From: Mesaphorura yosii
Taxonomy: Eukaryota > Arthropoda > Collembola > Poduromorpha > Tullbergiidae
Direction of reading: 5' to 3'
Assembly: GCA_009869945.1 (NCBI GenBank)
Contig: WIXG01000302.1
Span: forward strand, 32,613-96,612
Length of the DNA: 64,000 nt
Below are positions 1 through 10,424 of this stretch, piece after piece (the stretch's first letter is position 1; the number at the start of each line of letters is the position of its first letter). The notes under the pieces were generated by a model. It had not been told where the DNA came from, did not search any database, and was given only the letters and a program-made list of their open reading frames with translations. Made by a program: the position numbers and the translations under genes.

Positions 1-2418
1 CTCTTCGCCCAAACCAAGCTCCTTCTATTAAGAGATTTAGTACAACATTAGTGAGTTTGGAACGTTTGGCACTGATGACAATAGGGTAGCTTTTGAATTA
101 CTAACCTTAGTTTCTTCAATTATTTTCTCGATTTCTTCTTGGTTGTGTTTTGGCTGGGATCTTGACTTTGGAGGTGGCCCGAGGCGATCTTGGAGTCTTG
201 ACTAAAAGAACGATGTCAAATTCAAGACGTGTCTAATCTTGTCTTTTGAGGGAAAGAGCATTCAAGTAATTATTGCTAACCTTTCTGTATTCTCTCGACA
301 CATCGTCCCGTTCTTCGTGTATCCTTCTTTTCAATGGCGTTCTTTCATCTCTCCTAAAAATCTCACGATGTTCAGCGCTTCTTAAAGGAAGATTTGGCTG
401 CGGCGGATAATGGAACACCGTTTGTTGGTACAAATGAGGATCCTGATAGCTGACTTGCTGTTGGTTCAAGTATTGCGAGGGTTGCTGAGATTGTTGGCGA
501 TCCTGAAACTCGAAAGGATTGGCGTTGACGTAAGGTGTCGAAGCCACCGGCGCAGGGCCATGATGGTTATACTGAGGTTCTATGTACGGCGGCCTTGGAA
601 AAAACTGATTAGGAGGCCCGAAACTAGTCATGGGCTGAGATAGCTGAGGTTGTTGCATATTCATGGGTTGAGGTTGTGACATGTATTCAGGACGTTGCAT
701 TTGAGGTGGAAATGGAGGATTGAATGGCATATCCATCGGCGGAGGCCCAGCCATATGTTGTGGCTGTGGTTGCCAATTAGGCTGAGGTGCCGGTGCTGGA
801 GTCAAGAATTGAGCCTGGCTTGGCATAAAATTCTGATTACTAGGATTTGGATCACCAGATTGCACCTGTTGAGCATGCGGCCCCTGAAACTGGTGCGGAA
901 AGGGTTGGTGACTGATGATCGTCAGGGGCGGTGCTGGGCATCTGGTCGGTATATTCTGGAATTCGTGGTTTACGCTGGTATATTCTGGAAATCGCGGTCT
1001 TTGTACGTAGTAGTGCTTTGGAGGTGATCTATTGACTACATAAATGGTAGCCTCGTTGCTCTTTTGTGGTACCGTCTCGCTTCGTGGAATTATCACAGCA
1101 GGTTGAGAATTATCTTTACTTATTCCTGAAACCTCGTTCGAATTCGACATCGCCCCTGAATTTGACCTCGCTTTCAAAGTCTGAAATGGCGCAGCTGGAT
1201 GTACTGGCTCAGTCATTCCTGCCTGATGAGTCTGATTCGCATCGTTCGCTGCTGAAGGGTTTGGAACTACTTCTACTTTCTTAGAACAGCTTTCATTTGG
1301 TGGTGGCAGACCAACTTGCTTCAGGTTGGTATTGGTGTTTGGGTTGTTCTGTCTGACGAATGGCTGCCTGTGCGGTGTGGGTGGGAACCTGTTCGGCCGG
1401 AAACGAGCTTGCTGCGGCAGTAAATGTGGCATTTGTTTCATCATTCGTGGACCATCAAAGTCTGTGAAGATGTCTTCATGTAACTGATATATTGGTGGCC
1501 CACGCATCCTCGACATCCTGTTCATGAAGAATGGTGGGAATGGCGGTCTCATTAACCCAGGTCGCTGATTCATGAACGGTGGGCCTCTCATGAAATGGCG
1601 CGGATATTGTCCTTGCCCACGATATCCTCGGGGCCCAGCATACGGACCGTTCCCGCGCATTCCATGCCCAGCACTCTTCGCACCTAGAACAATTCAACAT
1701 TACGTCCTAATTCCTGACATTCTATTTCAATTACTTTTACAACCCTTTTCAGTCAATTAATTACCTAAGCTCCTTATTGGGCTTCCTGTGGCTACAGCAC
1801 TGTGATGTGGTTGAGTGGGTTGTCGTTCGTTGTGAAATCTTGACCGTTCAGATTTAACTTCATCCGCGTCTTCATCATCGTCTAGCAAATGAGAAGTGTC
1901 TGCGGAAGAGTCGTATGGTGGGTCATCCGTATTATCGTCGTCGTCACCAGTAGCTGCATCCTCCGACTCAGGCTGTACTGATGGCTGAGTTGGTTCGTTG
2001 ACAATGTTCCGTACTTTGACTGGTGCAACGTTTCTTGTGCTGGAATCATTTGCAGGATTCAGTTCCTCTTCGAATTCCCCAGTGGTGGCGAGATCCAAAT
2101 AATCAGCACTGTTTAGCAAAGAATCATTTCATTAAGAAAAATATAGACCAATTTTGTCTTGTGAATAGATGATAGTTACTCTTCATATCGTTCGTTTTCG
2201 CCGTGCTGGTCATCAGATCCAACATTATTAGTCTGTTCAAAGAAGAAAATAAGGTGTTAGTCAATATTCGGTTTGTTAATGTTAATGTAGTAATTAATGC
2301 ATAATGTTATTAAGTGAGTACTTACCCTCTCCTCGTCATCCGAGCCACCCAGTATGTCATTTTCATCGAGGTCGTAGTCTAGTTCTTCACCAGCGTCAGA
2401 TCCGTCTGATAAATCCAT
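1..2418 (-). CDS. Acidic and Pro/Gln-rich RNA-binding-type protein, RBM33-like (3' end outside window)
   Basis: Exons on the minus strand: 2418-2326, 2232-2180, 2108-1765, 1683-281, 201-106 and 24-1 (continuing off the left edge). Reading phase is preserved at every GT-AG junction, giving at least 671 residues. The ATG at 2418 opens a strongly acidic N-terminus (MDLSDGSDAGEELDYDLDEN). A second acidic exon follows, then a long low-complexity region. That region is rich in Arg-Gly and Met-Arg-Gly-Pro near its start and in Pro, Gln and Met afterwards. It ends in a basic patch and an acidic/Lys-rich helix (EEIEKIIEETKKELGLGEE). The acidic head plus Pro/Gln-rich body resembles RBM33-type nuclear RNA-binding proteins, whose RRM lies at the C-terminus. 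That part is not in the window, so the family name is tentative. Any low-complexity nuclear RNA-processing factor would fit. Confidence 0.6.
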
Positions 2419-4092
2419 AATTCAGTCCGTTTCTTCAACAAGATTTGCTAATTAGTACAGTAGTGGCACGATAAATCGGGCTTCTTAGCCCACCCAAAGG
2501 AACTGCTTTGTCTAACGTGTGTAAGTTAACAGCATTTTATTAACTTACAATCTAGAAAATATATTTATTTCGCGAGTTCCAATTCCAAGTCAAGTTACCA
2601 CGCACTGCACTGCACTCAACCAGGCACAACCACCACTTGAAGCAGCATAAAGCGCAACGTTTGTTATGAGTATAACGTACAACAGATTCACTACCAATAC
2701 GAATTACTCACTGACAGTAGTTGTGAATGTACGATACACTACCAAGTTACAAGCAAGCAAAGAACAGATAGAACTTTCGCATTTCGCTGGTATATGGTTC
2801 ACTAATTTGTTGTGTACGATTCGACTTTGCTCTTTGGTGCATTCTAGGAATTCTGGCTCAACTAAACCTGATAACTTGATATTCATGCCTGCTTGGCCTT
2901 TACCTGTTTACCAGTTTTTTTTTACTTGCATGCCATGGCATGACAGTGCGAAGCGTTGTGTTGTAGAAAATAATGCCAAATCTGCAAGAAGTTCGCCGGT
3001 CGGTCTCTGTTTTCTAAAAACTGTAAAACAATTTCCAAAATACTGCGTGCATCAATTGACTTGCCTGGATCTCAAATTAAGAAGAATCAAACAATTGCCT
3101 CTCCAGTTTGCATTCTTTCATTTAAGACAAATCAATTAGCCAATTGGGGCATCGTGCATCTTTTACGGGCCAAGACCAGAATCAGAATTGACCATTACTT
3201 GCATGCAAAAACTGTCGATCATTTTATAATCAAGCCTGAGGGTTTGGGTCCATAATCATTAAATCAAAGCGAAGCCGAGTCTGACGTAAGTCGGTACAGT
3301 CCTGCACTCGTCGTCAGTTTACACGTTAGCATAGCACGACTACGACCTGCTCTAAACTGTACGGTCGTAAAGGGAGTGCGAAAAATTGCATAATGTGATA
3401 CAACTACAGCCAAGCCAGTACAAATGCTATCGGATTTGTATGAGATCAGATGCGATATAACTTTGAGACTTGAGACGTGCAAAACATAAGACCGAAGCCC
3501 ATGCAATTCTCCCATTTGCCATCGCTATCACCGTCATCACTCTGCCAGCCAGTAAGCAACTAGCAATTCTGATGCCAATGTTAATGCAGTACATTGACAA
3601 CAGCATAAATTTGCAAAAGTCAAAACGTTTCACGTACGTTTCGTACTTTGGTCGCTCAATTCTTAGTAAACAAGATTGCACACCATACTAAATGAGTGGA
3701 GAGGACTCAGTTCACAATCAAAGACTCGAGAGAAAGCGAAGCGTTGTGAACGAGGCCTGAAAACTGCTCTGTGACGGTGACTCACTCCATTCAGCAATTA
3801 TATTGCATTCAGCCATCTTTAATTTCTGTAATTGAAGTGTGAAGTCGGGAACTGACCGCAATATTTCCTGTGTACATGGTCAACTGGCGCTCAGAGTGGT
3901 TCTATTAATTTTCAATTTGGAAGGTTTCAAAATTGTTTTAATGCATTTCATTGGATACGATGAATTTGAACAAACGAAGCTATTCACCTCCGCCGCTGAA
4001 CCCAAGAGAACTGATCGTCGTTCAGGTAAAGTTCGAATGCCAAATGCACAGGACGCTTCGAGCTTCCAGAAGTATGATGTACAAAATTCTAA
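2419..4092. other. Intergenic, no gene recognised
   Basis: About 1.7 kb with only short open frames that lack protein-like composition or family motifs. It contains the 5' flank of the minus-strand gene starting at 2418 and presumably the promoter or a leader exon of the gene read from about 4093. A frame starting with ATG at 3941 has a GT donor near 4026, but splicing it to the acceptor before 4121 breaks the downstream frame. Confidence 0.5.
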
Positions 4093-4569
4093 ATGCAATG
4101 CGTTGATTCTTTGTTCCAGGTGAAGGTGCTACTAACTGAGTACCTCCGGACGATGATGCAAATATCCCTCATCCTCCAGCAAATGCAAATGCTACAAACG
4201 CAAATTGCTCCAGATCCCAAAGCAAAAAAGAGAAAAGACCGCTCCGAGATCGAAGAAGACCCAATACAAGAGTCGACACGATCCATGCCCAACCCCAAAC
4301 CTCAAGAGACGAATGTCAATCCAGAAACAGCAACATCCAAAAAGCTGATCGTCTCAACTGGCCAACTTATCGAGTTGTCCGAATTTCAACGTTATATTAC
4401 CCCTGAGCCGAATAAACAATACCTGTCCGAGTACGATCCTAAAGTGAATTCCTATTTCTGGTTCAACTCCATGCTATTTGATGAGAAAGTGCACCAAATC
4501 GAAGCAATCTGGGCAAAGCGTCTATTCATAGACAACAACAAAACTCTCTGTGAGCAAAAACACAAGTGA
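4093..4569 (+). CDS. Uncharacterised basic/acidic protein
   Basis: An open frame of up to 158 residues that I do not recognise. The first ATG is at 4093; ATGs at 4153 and 4156 are alternative starts. A splice-acceptor-like sequence (pyrimidine tract, CAG) ends at 4120, so the coding part may begin as an internal exon. The N-terminal part has a Met/Gln/Leu-rich stretch (LILQQMQMLQTQ) followed by a Lys/Arg-rich patch that resembles a nuclear localisation signal. The C-terminal half (ELSEFQRYITPEPNKQYL to the end) has a mixed, globular composition with aromatic residues. It is followed after 140 bp by another unrecognised same-strand gene. No function is proposed. Confidence 0.45.
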   Translation: MQCVDSLFQVKVLLTEYLRTMMQISLILQQMQMLQTQIAPDPKAKKRKDRSEIEEDPIQESTRSMPNPKPQETNVNPETATSKKLIVSTGQLIELSEFQRYITPEPNKQYLSEYDPKVNSYFWFNSMLFDEKVHQIEAIWAKRLFIDNNKTLCEQKHK

Positions 4570-4710
4570 CTCAAACACTGAACGGGTTTGACCCCAAAAA
4601 AGCTTAGGTGTTAGCTCAATTTAAAAAGTGATAGTTTTAGGTGATTCAGGAATCATTAGTTTTATTTCAATTATCAATTCATTAGTAATTAAATTAGCCA
4701 ACAAGCCAAC

Positions 4711-5226
4711 ATGGATTTGTCGTACATGGAGGAGACAACTCTCGACCTTGATTTGAGTTTTGTTCAAGACGAAATGAATTCATCCGATTCCACGGCTCCA
4801 CACCAACCAGCGAACATCTTCGTCCCTCCTCATCAACAGCAACAGCTAGAAGTCGTCCTGGAGTTCAGCGCAGAAGAATTGCAAGCAATACAGGAGATCA
4901 ACGAAATGTTTGAGTCTGCGCCGTTCTTTAACGACGCCGATTTTGAGAGCACGGGTCTTGTAGCAGCTCCAGCTGACCAAAATCTGAACTATCTGGACGA
5001 GCAGTACGCTTCGGGCGAGCAGTCATTTGACGACGAATCCATTTACATGGAAGAAGGTCCGATGTACACGGAGTTGGAAGATCTTGACTCAAACAGCCTG
5101 ATGATGTTGATGGCGACGGATGAAGAGGTTTCGTTGGAGATGGAAGAGGGCGAAGATGACGATGAATCATTTCAACGTGTGCCCTCCTTTGTCAGCGCTC
5201 GCTACGCACAATTTCCACAACCATGA
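4711..5226 (+). CDS. Uncharacterised acidic protein, 171 aa, single exon
   Basis: Intronless frame from ATG 4711 to TGA. The protein is very acidic, with repeated Glu/Asp runs near the C-terminus (EMEEGEDDDESF), and poor in Lys. A Gln-rich segment sits near residue 45. A short PANIFVPP stretch near residue 34 loosely resembles the A-x-x-F-x-P core of PAM2 (PABP-MLLE-binding) peptides, but the upstream Leu-Asn of that motif is absent. An ATTAAA polyadenylation-type signal lies about 75 bp downstream, near 5299. The composition would suit a regulatory or adaptor protein. No family is recognised and no function is assigned. Confidence 0.5.
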   Translation: MDLSYMEETTLDLDLSFVQDEMNSSDSTAPHQPANIFVPPHQQQQLEVVLEFSAEELQAIQEINEMFESAPFFNDADFESTGLVAAPADQNLNYLDEQYASGEQSFDDESIYMEEGPMYTELEDLDSNSLMMLMATDEEVSLEMEEGEDDDESFQRVPSFVSARYAQFPQP

Positions 5227-5770
5227 TTTACCCGCGAGATGCAAAATGCTACTTCTAGTAGCTCTTAATCACTTAATTCTACTAACACTTGCATAACAAT
5301 TAAAGGCTTGTTGTCGCCGATGTCTGGCAATAGTTTGTTACTTTGCCATTTCTGTTTCCGTGTAGCAGGCAATGAATTTGTGTTCTGCCTTTCGTTTTCT
5401 TCGTCAAAATATTTAGTTGTGTAAGTTTACTCCGTAGAGTAAAGACAAAAATTCTGTTTTCGACTTTAACTATTCTTTAAGTCAATTAACTTGTCTGTTA
5501 GTGAAATGAATCATTTCTGTCATTAAACTTGTGCGATCAGCACATTCTCAGTGAAGCGACACAGTACAGTGACAAGATTATTGCCATAATCTTTGACGAC
5601 ACGGACCGACATTCGAAAATTGTCCTTTCGGAGCCGGATCTTTGTTAATTAACATTCATTATTATACAGGTGAGCAAGTCACCACAACATTTGTAAATAT
5701 TGAACAATGAATAAATATGAAATTGAACATGCCAAATGCGTGTCTCAACTCTGCGACTGGGCGATGGATG
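5227..5770. other. Intergenic / 3' UTRs
   Basis: Space between the 3' ends of the acidic-protein gene (plus) and CPSF4 (minus). AT-rich, with ATTAAA near 5299. No coding potential seen. Confidence 0.5.
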
Positions 5771-7156
5771 TTAATTAGGAGGTCTTTGCTGCTGCTGATC
5801 CCGCGGGTTCATTCCAGCCTTATGACTTAAGAACGCTAAATGGCCCTTGGTGCATTTGTTCGCATAATGCCCTTTGTATCCGCACTGAAACGAAAACAAA
5901 TAAAATCTTTAGACTACGAGCATAAATTATGTAGCAACTGCCAAAGGCCACCTCGTGCGTGGCTTTATTACCTTGTAACAGACAACGTCCTCCAAGGGTC
6001 TTCGTTGTTGTGGCTGCTGCTGTTGCTCTCCATCTTTGTTGTCTCTTTGTGGCATTTTATGGAAGAGTGGTCTGGGATGAAACTGATAAGGCTGGTATGT
6101 CGGTGTTTGATGATGGTGCGGCATGTGCGGCCTGATTTGGTCGCCTCCAGGCCGACTCGGATCCTTATTTGCATTTGGATCATTTTCATTGTTGTGCGCA
6201 CCCGTGGTTTGCATATATAAGGAATACGTCCCTTGAGGCACAAACTGGCCTGATTCTGGATTCTTCGGGCACTGGTACGATTTGTGGCCTGCCTCATTGC
6301 ACACATGACAAATTATCCCCGCTTTCCTTGCCTTAATTGCGGACTCGTCAATTTGAGGAAGGTCGAAGGTCGGGCTAAATCACAATGAGAGATTAAATTC
6401 ATTAGCTTCCCTCTTATCAACAGGCAGGCATAGAGATTTATGACTATTCTTACTGCATGAATTTGCACTCTGGTCCATCCGGACAGAATCCAGCCAGGTA
6501 GTTTAAGCACAAGACCTTCCTAACGTGCCTATGTCGACAGTTTGGCCCATGCCTGCAAAATCCACGCTCGTACCTATAATGCATTGTCAAGGTTCATTTA
6601 AATCAACTTCAACATCTTTGCAAGTGGCTTCTTAGCTCACCAGGGGCACGGTCGTATTTTCGATTCGGGATCAATATGAAGAAATGGGCACTCCTTATTG
6701 TGGCAAGCATCTAAATTCGAATCATTTAGTGAACTGATAAATCACAAACTCTTGAATGAATTGTAATGCGAAAACTTACTGAATCGCGTGTAGAAATAGC
6801 ACTCTGGCATCTTAGTCATATCATATTCATGCAAAAATTCACACTGATCTCCCTTTTTGCACAATCCACGGAGCCAGTGCTTGCAGACAACCGTTCGATC
6901 ACCTCGAACATGTCTGAAGGGACACTGCGAGCCTTTCTGACACGAACCCTCGACAAAAAACACACAAATCGCCGCTGTCGATTCTGTACACACAATTAAA
7001 CGCGCGTTAATTTTTTGTTTCTTCTCAAATTCCATTTAAGCAACGAAACTTACTGTCCATTCCAGGGAATGGAAGGGGTTGAGCTCCAAGCTGCTGCTCC
7101 AGTGCAACTTCGATGTCAAATTTGACATTGTCAACGTTGGCCACCACAAATTCCAT
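5771..7156 (-). CDS. CPSF4: Cleavage and polyadenylation specificity factor subunit 4 (CPSF30/Clipper)
   Basis: Six exons on the minus strand: 7156-7054, 6983-6780, 6710-6641, 6573-6454, 6374-5972 and 5884-5771, giving 337 aa. The N-terminus ([20 protein letters not shown]) matches the family start. Five CCCH zinc fingers follow, including [19 protein letters not shown] and [19 protein letters not shown]. Next come a CCHC knuckle ([14 protein letters not shown]), a Gln/Pro-rich linker and a second knuckle ([14 protein letters not shown]). In the nuclear CPSF complex this subunit recognises the AAUAAA signal and supports pre-mRNA 3' cleavage and polyadenylation. Vertebrate CPSF4 has one knuckle; fly Clipper has two, as here. 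The gene is divergent from DRG2, with about 490 bp between the two start codons. Confidence 0.96.
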
Positions 7157-7647
7157 TCTGCGACAGCCTTCCCCTACTAACCTTCACAAAACATCTAATC
7201 GAATGACCAGCACCAAATTAGTATTAGAAACGTGTAACATTTACCGGGTCTAAGTTTCCAGTCAAACACTAACACACTTTCATAGACAAAATTATGTCCA
7301 GGTCCCTCGGATAAGAAGTTTCGACTTTCGAGTTCTGAATATTACAACCTGAATTACCTAAGAAGCTTCAGCTTGTAAGTCGATTTTGTACACTGTAATT
7401 GAACGACTGCAGAGCCGGCACTTGCAGAATCCTTGTAATGCATTGATGCATGTAGAACAGTTTGAATCCGAGCATATGCATATTCAAATTGAATCAAAGG
7501 ATAGCGAGTTCTTCATTCAATCTTTGGACAGGCTGAGCTGAATCCTGAATCGGATCGGATCGATCAATTAGAGTGCAGTGTCGCCCAAGAGTGTCACCAC
7601 AGCTCCTCCAGAAGTCGGAGTCAGAAGAGTGCAGTTACAGTAGCAGG
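7157..7647. promoter_or_regulatory. Shared 5' intergenic region between CPSF4 and DRG2
   Basis: About 490 bp separating two divergent housekeeping genes, so it must contain both promoters, possibly as a bidirectional promoter. No canonical TATA box stands out. The role is inferred from gene orientation. Confidence 0.4.
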
Positions 7648-8976
7648 ATGGGTATCCTAGAAAGGATTTCGGAAATTGAAAAGGAGATTGCAAGAACTCA
7701 AAAGAATAAAGGTGAATCGCTCTTGAATTGCTTTCAGCTATGTCCATCAGTGTCGTGAACGATAAGGTCAATGAAACTGCCCTGTTTTCTAGCCACTGAA
7801 TATCACTTGGGTGTGCTGAAAGCCAAGTTAGCCAAATACCGGTCACAGTTGCTAGAGCCGGCGAAGAAGGGCGAAAAGGGTGAAGGCTTCGATGTACTAA
7901 AGAGTGGAGACGCCCGCGTGGCTCTGATCGGCTTCCCGTCAGTGGGAAAGGTGATACAAAAATAACTACAAACAAATTCTAATTTACTAAATATGCAATT
8001 TTATGCCACTTCTTTATAATGGTTTGATTTAGTCCACTCTGCTATCAACTGTCACGAAGACTGAGAGCGAATGCGCGTCTTATGAGTTTACAACATTAAC
8101 TTGTATTCCTGGAGTGATCGAATACAAGGGCGCAAATATCCAGCTGCTTGATTTGCCCGGGATGTAAGTGCAAAGTCGAACTTTAGAGCTTTTGCAAAAA
8201 TGTCCGAATTGATGTAATTTGAAATTGTATTTTTCAGTATTGAAGGCGCCGCCCAGGGCAAAGGTCGCGGTCGACAAGTCATTGCAGTTGCTCGAACTGC
8301 CGACACGGTGCTCATGATGCTGGACGCCACGAAAGGTGAAATTCAAAGACAACTTCTGGAGGCAGAGTTAGAAACGGTCGGAATTCGATTGAATAAGAGA
8401 AAGCCCAACATATACTTCAAGGCGAAGAAGGCTGGTGGGATCTCATTCACTGCCACCTGCAATTTAACTCGTGTCGATGAGAAGTTGATTCAAATGATTC
8501 TTCACGAATACAAAATATTCAACGCCGAAGTGCTCTTTCGTGAAGATTGCTCAGCTGACGACCTAATCGATGTGATTTCTGGAAATCGAGTTTACATGCC
8601 TTGTCTTTACGTTTACAACAAAATTGATCAAATCTCCATTGAAGAAGTTGATCGAATCGCCAGGTTGCCAAACTCCGTTGTGGTGAGCTGCAATATGAAG
8701 CTTAACCTTGAATATCTTCTGGAAGTGCTTTGGGAGTATTTGGCATTGATTCGGGTGTACACAAAGAAGCCTTCACAGCAACCAGACTTCAGTGATGCCA
8801 TCATATTAAGGAGGGGAGTCACCGTGGAACACGTTTGCCATTCCATCCACAGAACGATTGCAGACCAATTCAAGTACGCCTTGGTCTGGGGCACAAGCAC
8901 GAAGTACTCGCCGCAGAGGGTCGGCCTTTCGCATGTAATGCACGACGAAGATGTGGTACGAATCGTCAAAAAATAA
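7648..8976 (+). CDS. DRG2: Developmentally regulated GTP-binding protein 2
   Basis: Four exons: 7648-7711, 7793-7950, 8033-8163 and 8238-8976, giving 363 aa, the usual DRG2 length. The start [20 protein letters not shown] and the domain order are characteristic of DRG2 rather than DRG1. Visible parts are an N-terminal helical region, a GTPase G domain with P-loop GFPSVGKST, DLPG (G3) and NKID (G4), and the C-terminal TGS domain ending in [10 protein letters not shown]-like sequence (here [10 protein letters not shown]). It is a cytosolic OBG-type GTPase that associates with ribosomes and a DFRP partner. The 3' end converges on the terpene synthase relic, with an ATTAAA signal near 9016. Confidence 0.97.
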
Positions 8977-9105
8977 TCCGAACCAATCGAACACCGGATG
9001 CAATTTCATACTTTATTAAAGCATTTGTAATTGTACAAGCCAGTCACTACAATTCGTTGTTACATTAAATCAGGGAGAATTGGCCGCTTGTTGCTACTTT
9101 AAATG

Positions 9106-9880
9106 TTAAGCCTTGACCTTATCGACTACCGTGAGTTTATTTTCATGCCCGTATCTTCCAACGATTGTGTAGCCAAACAGAATTCCATCGACGGTAGCAT
9201 CGAGCAGCTGGACATATTTTTCGCCACGCGATTTCGAGCAGTCAGGAATAAGTCGTCTTTTCTGACAAGCGGATCCAGTTGAGTGCCTTGGAAAACGGCG
9301 ATCATTTCAATGACGAAGGGAATTTCGCATAAATGTGTCCTGAGCTCGAGCATCGATATTTCGGAGAACTTTTCAGTCTCCCCATTCCTGTCGAATCCAA
9401 TCGAAATGTAGTGCGCCGTGATGACCGACAGCAGCATTCCCTTGAGGACTTCTTGGTACGCATCCTTGAAGTCGAGCACCTGATCGAGTAGAGTTTTGAT
9501 GCACTGGTTGAACCGCTGCATCTCCAAAATTCCCGAAGGCAAGTGGTCAGGACTCGGCAGCTCCGTGTTGTTTCTCCACGAAGCGGCGAATCCCTCGTAG
9601 TCAAAGTCGTCGAACGATGCGAGTGCATCGGGACCGAGCGAATCGTAAAAGTCGTCAAAAATGAAGAGGAAAATGAAGATCTGCGACATGGCGCTACATT
9701 TCTCGCCTTCCAGATCCATTCCATTGGTTAGGAGTGAGGAGAGTATCTGTCCTTTGATCTTGTCCTCGATTTCACCCAAGTCCGGTACTTTGAAATAGTC
9801 GCGCCTGTGACCTCCTGCACTCGCTTCGCATTCTCCCTGATTGCTGCCAGCCGTTCCTGGAACTTATGTGGAAGGGTAGC
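9106..9880 (-). pseudogene. Relic of a microbial-type class I terpene synthase
   Basis: The main frame (9788-9126) carries the helical context of bacterial/fungal-type terpene cyclases. It has the aspartate-rich metal motif FDDFYD in the string IFIFLFIFDDFYDSLGPD. About 105 residues later comes an effector-type Arg in LELRTHLCEIPFVIEMI. The second metal motif (NSE/DTE, normally about 45 residues further on) is missing. After DPLVRKDDLFLT the sequence jumps, in another frame, to SRGEKYVQLLDATVDGILFGY and GRYG. These resemble the C-terminal helix and the RY element of the family and end at a TAA at 9106-9108. Both pieces are directly adjacent, so an intron cannot hide the missing part: about 80-90 codons are deleted and the frame is shifted. 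Upstream, similarity also crosses frames and the main frame has no ATG. I infer a non-functional copy, probably derived from horizontally acquired DNA. Confidence 0.65.
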
Positions 9881-9964
9881 TCTCCAGTCACGCCAGTGGC
9901 CTTGCCGTACACGGGTCGTCGATGTCAGCGAAATCGAATCGGAGCACGGATCCACTGTACTCAA

Positions 9965-10424
9965 ATGTCTATCATTGTAGTAACAAACTCAAATCTACTG
10001 CAACTCTAGCTTACTACTCTGTAACAAAGCACAATTCCGAATTGTTATGCGGCGGCTCAAGACAGATGAAGACTAAAGATATATGAGGAAGCTCATTTTC
10101 TCAATTACATGAGAAGTAAGAACTTTTGTGACGATGGTGAATTAGAAATCATTACATGATGGACCACGGCAAGGTTAATTGCAACGCGATCTGCATGCGC
10201 TGTGTTAACAAGCTTAAGTTTAATAGACACAAAGGACACAGGGAAATTCACTCGGCCTCTGAATTTCCAGCTTATCGCACTTTCTTGAATTTTTTGCGCA
10301 ATCCGTCCGTGAGAATTTTGCTCTTTATTAAACACAACTAAATAACTATGACTATGTCTTAATCAACTAAACACTATTCAATTAGCATGATGCTAAGGTG
10401 ACTTGGTTCCTTCATCGTCCCTTC
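9965..10424. other. Intergenic, no gene recognised
   Basis: AT-rich spacer between the terpene synthase relic and the 3' end of the DUF4803 gene. No coding signal or RNA gene was seen. Confidence 0.4.

Noticed and set aside
3839-4123. Possible leader exon for the gene read from 4093 (ATG at 3941, donor near 4026)
   Set aside because: Joining its donor to the acceptor ending at 4120 shifts the downstream frame into a stop.
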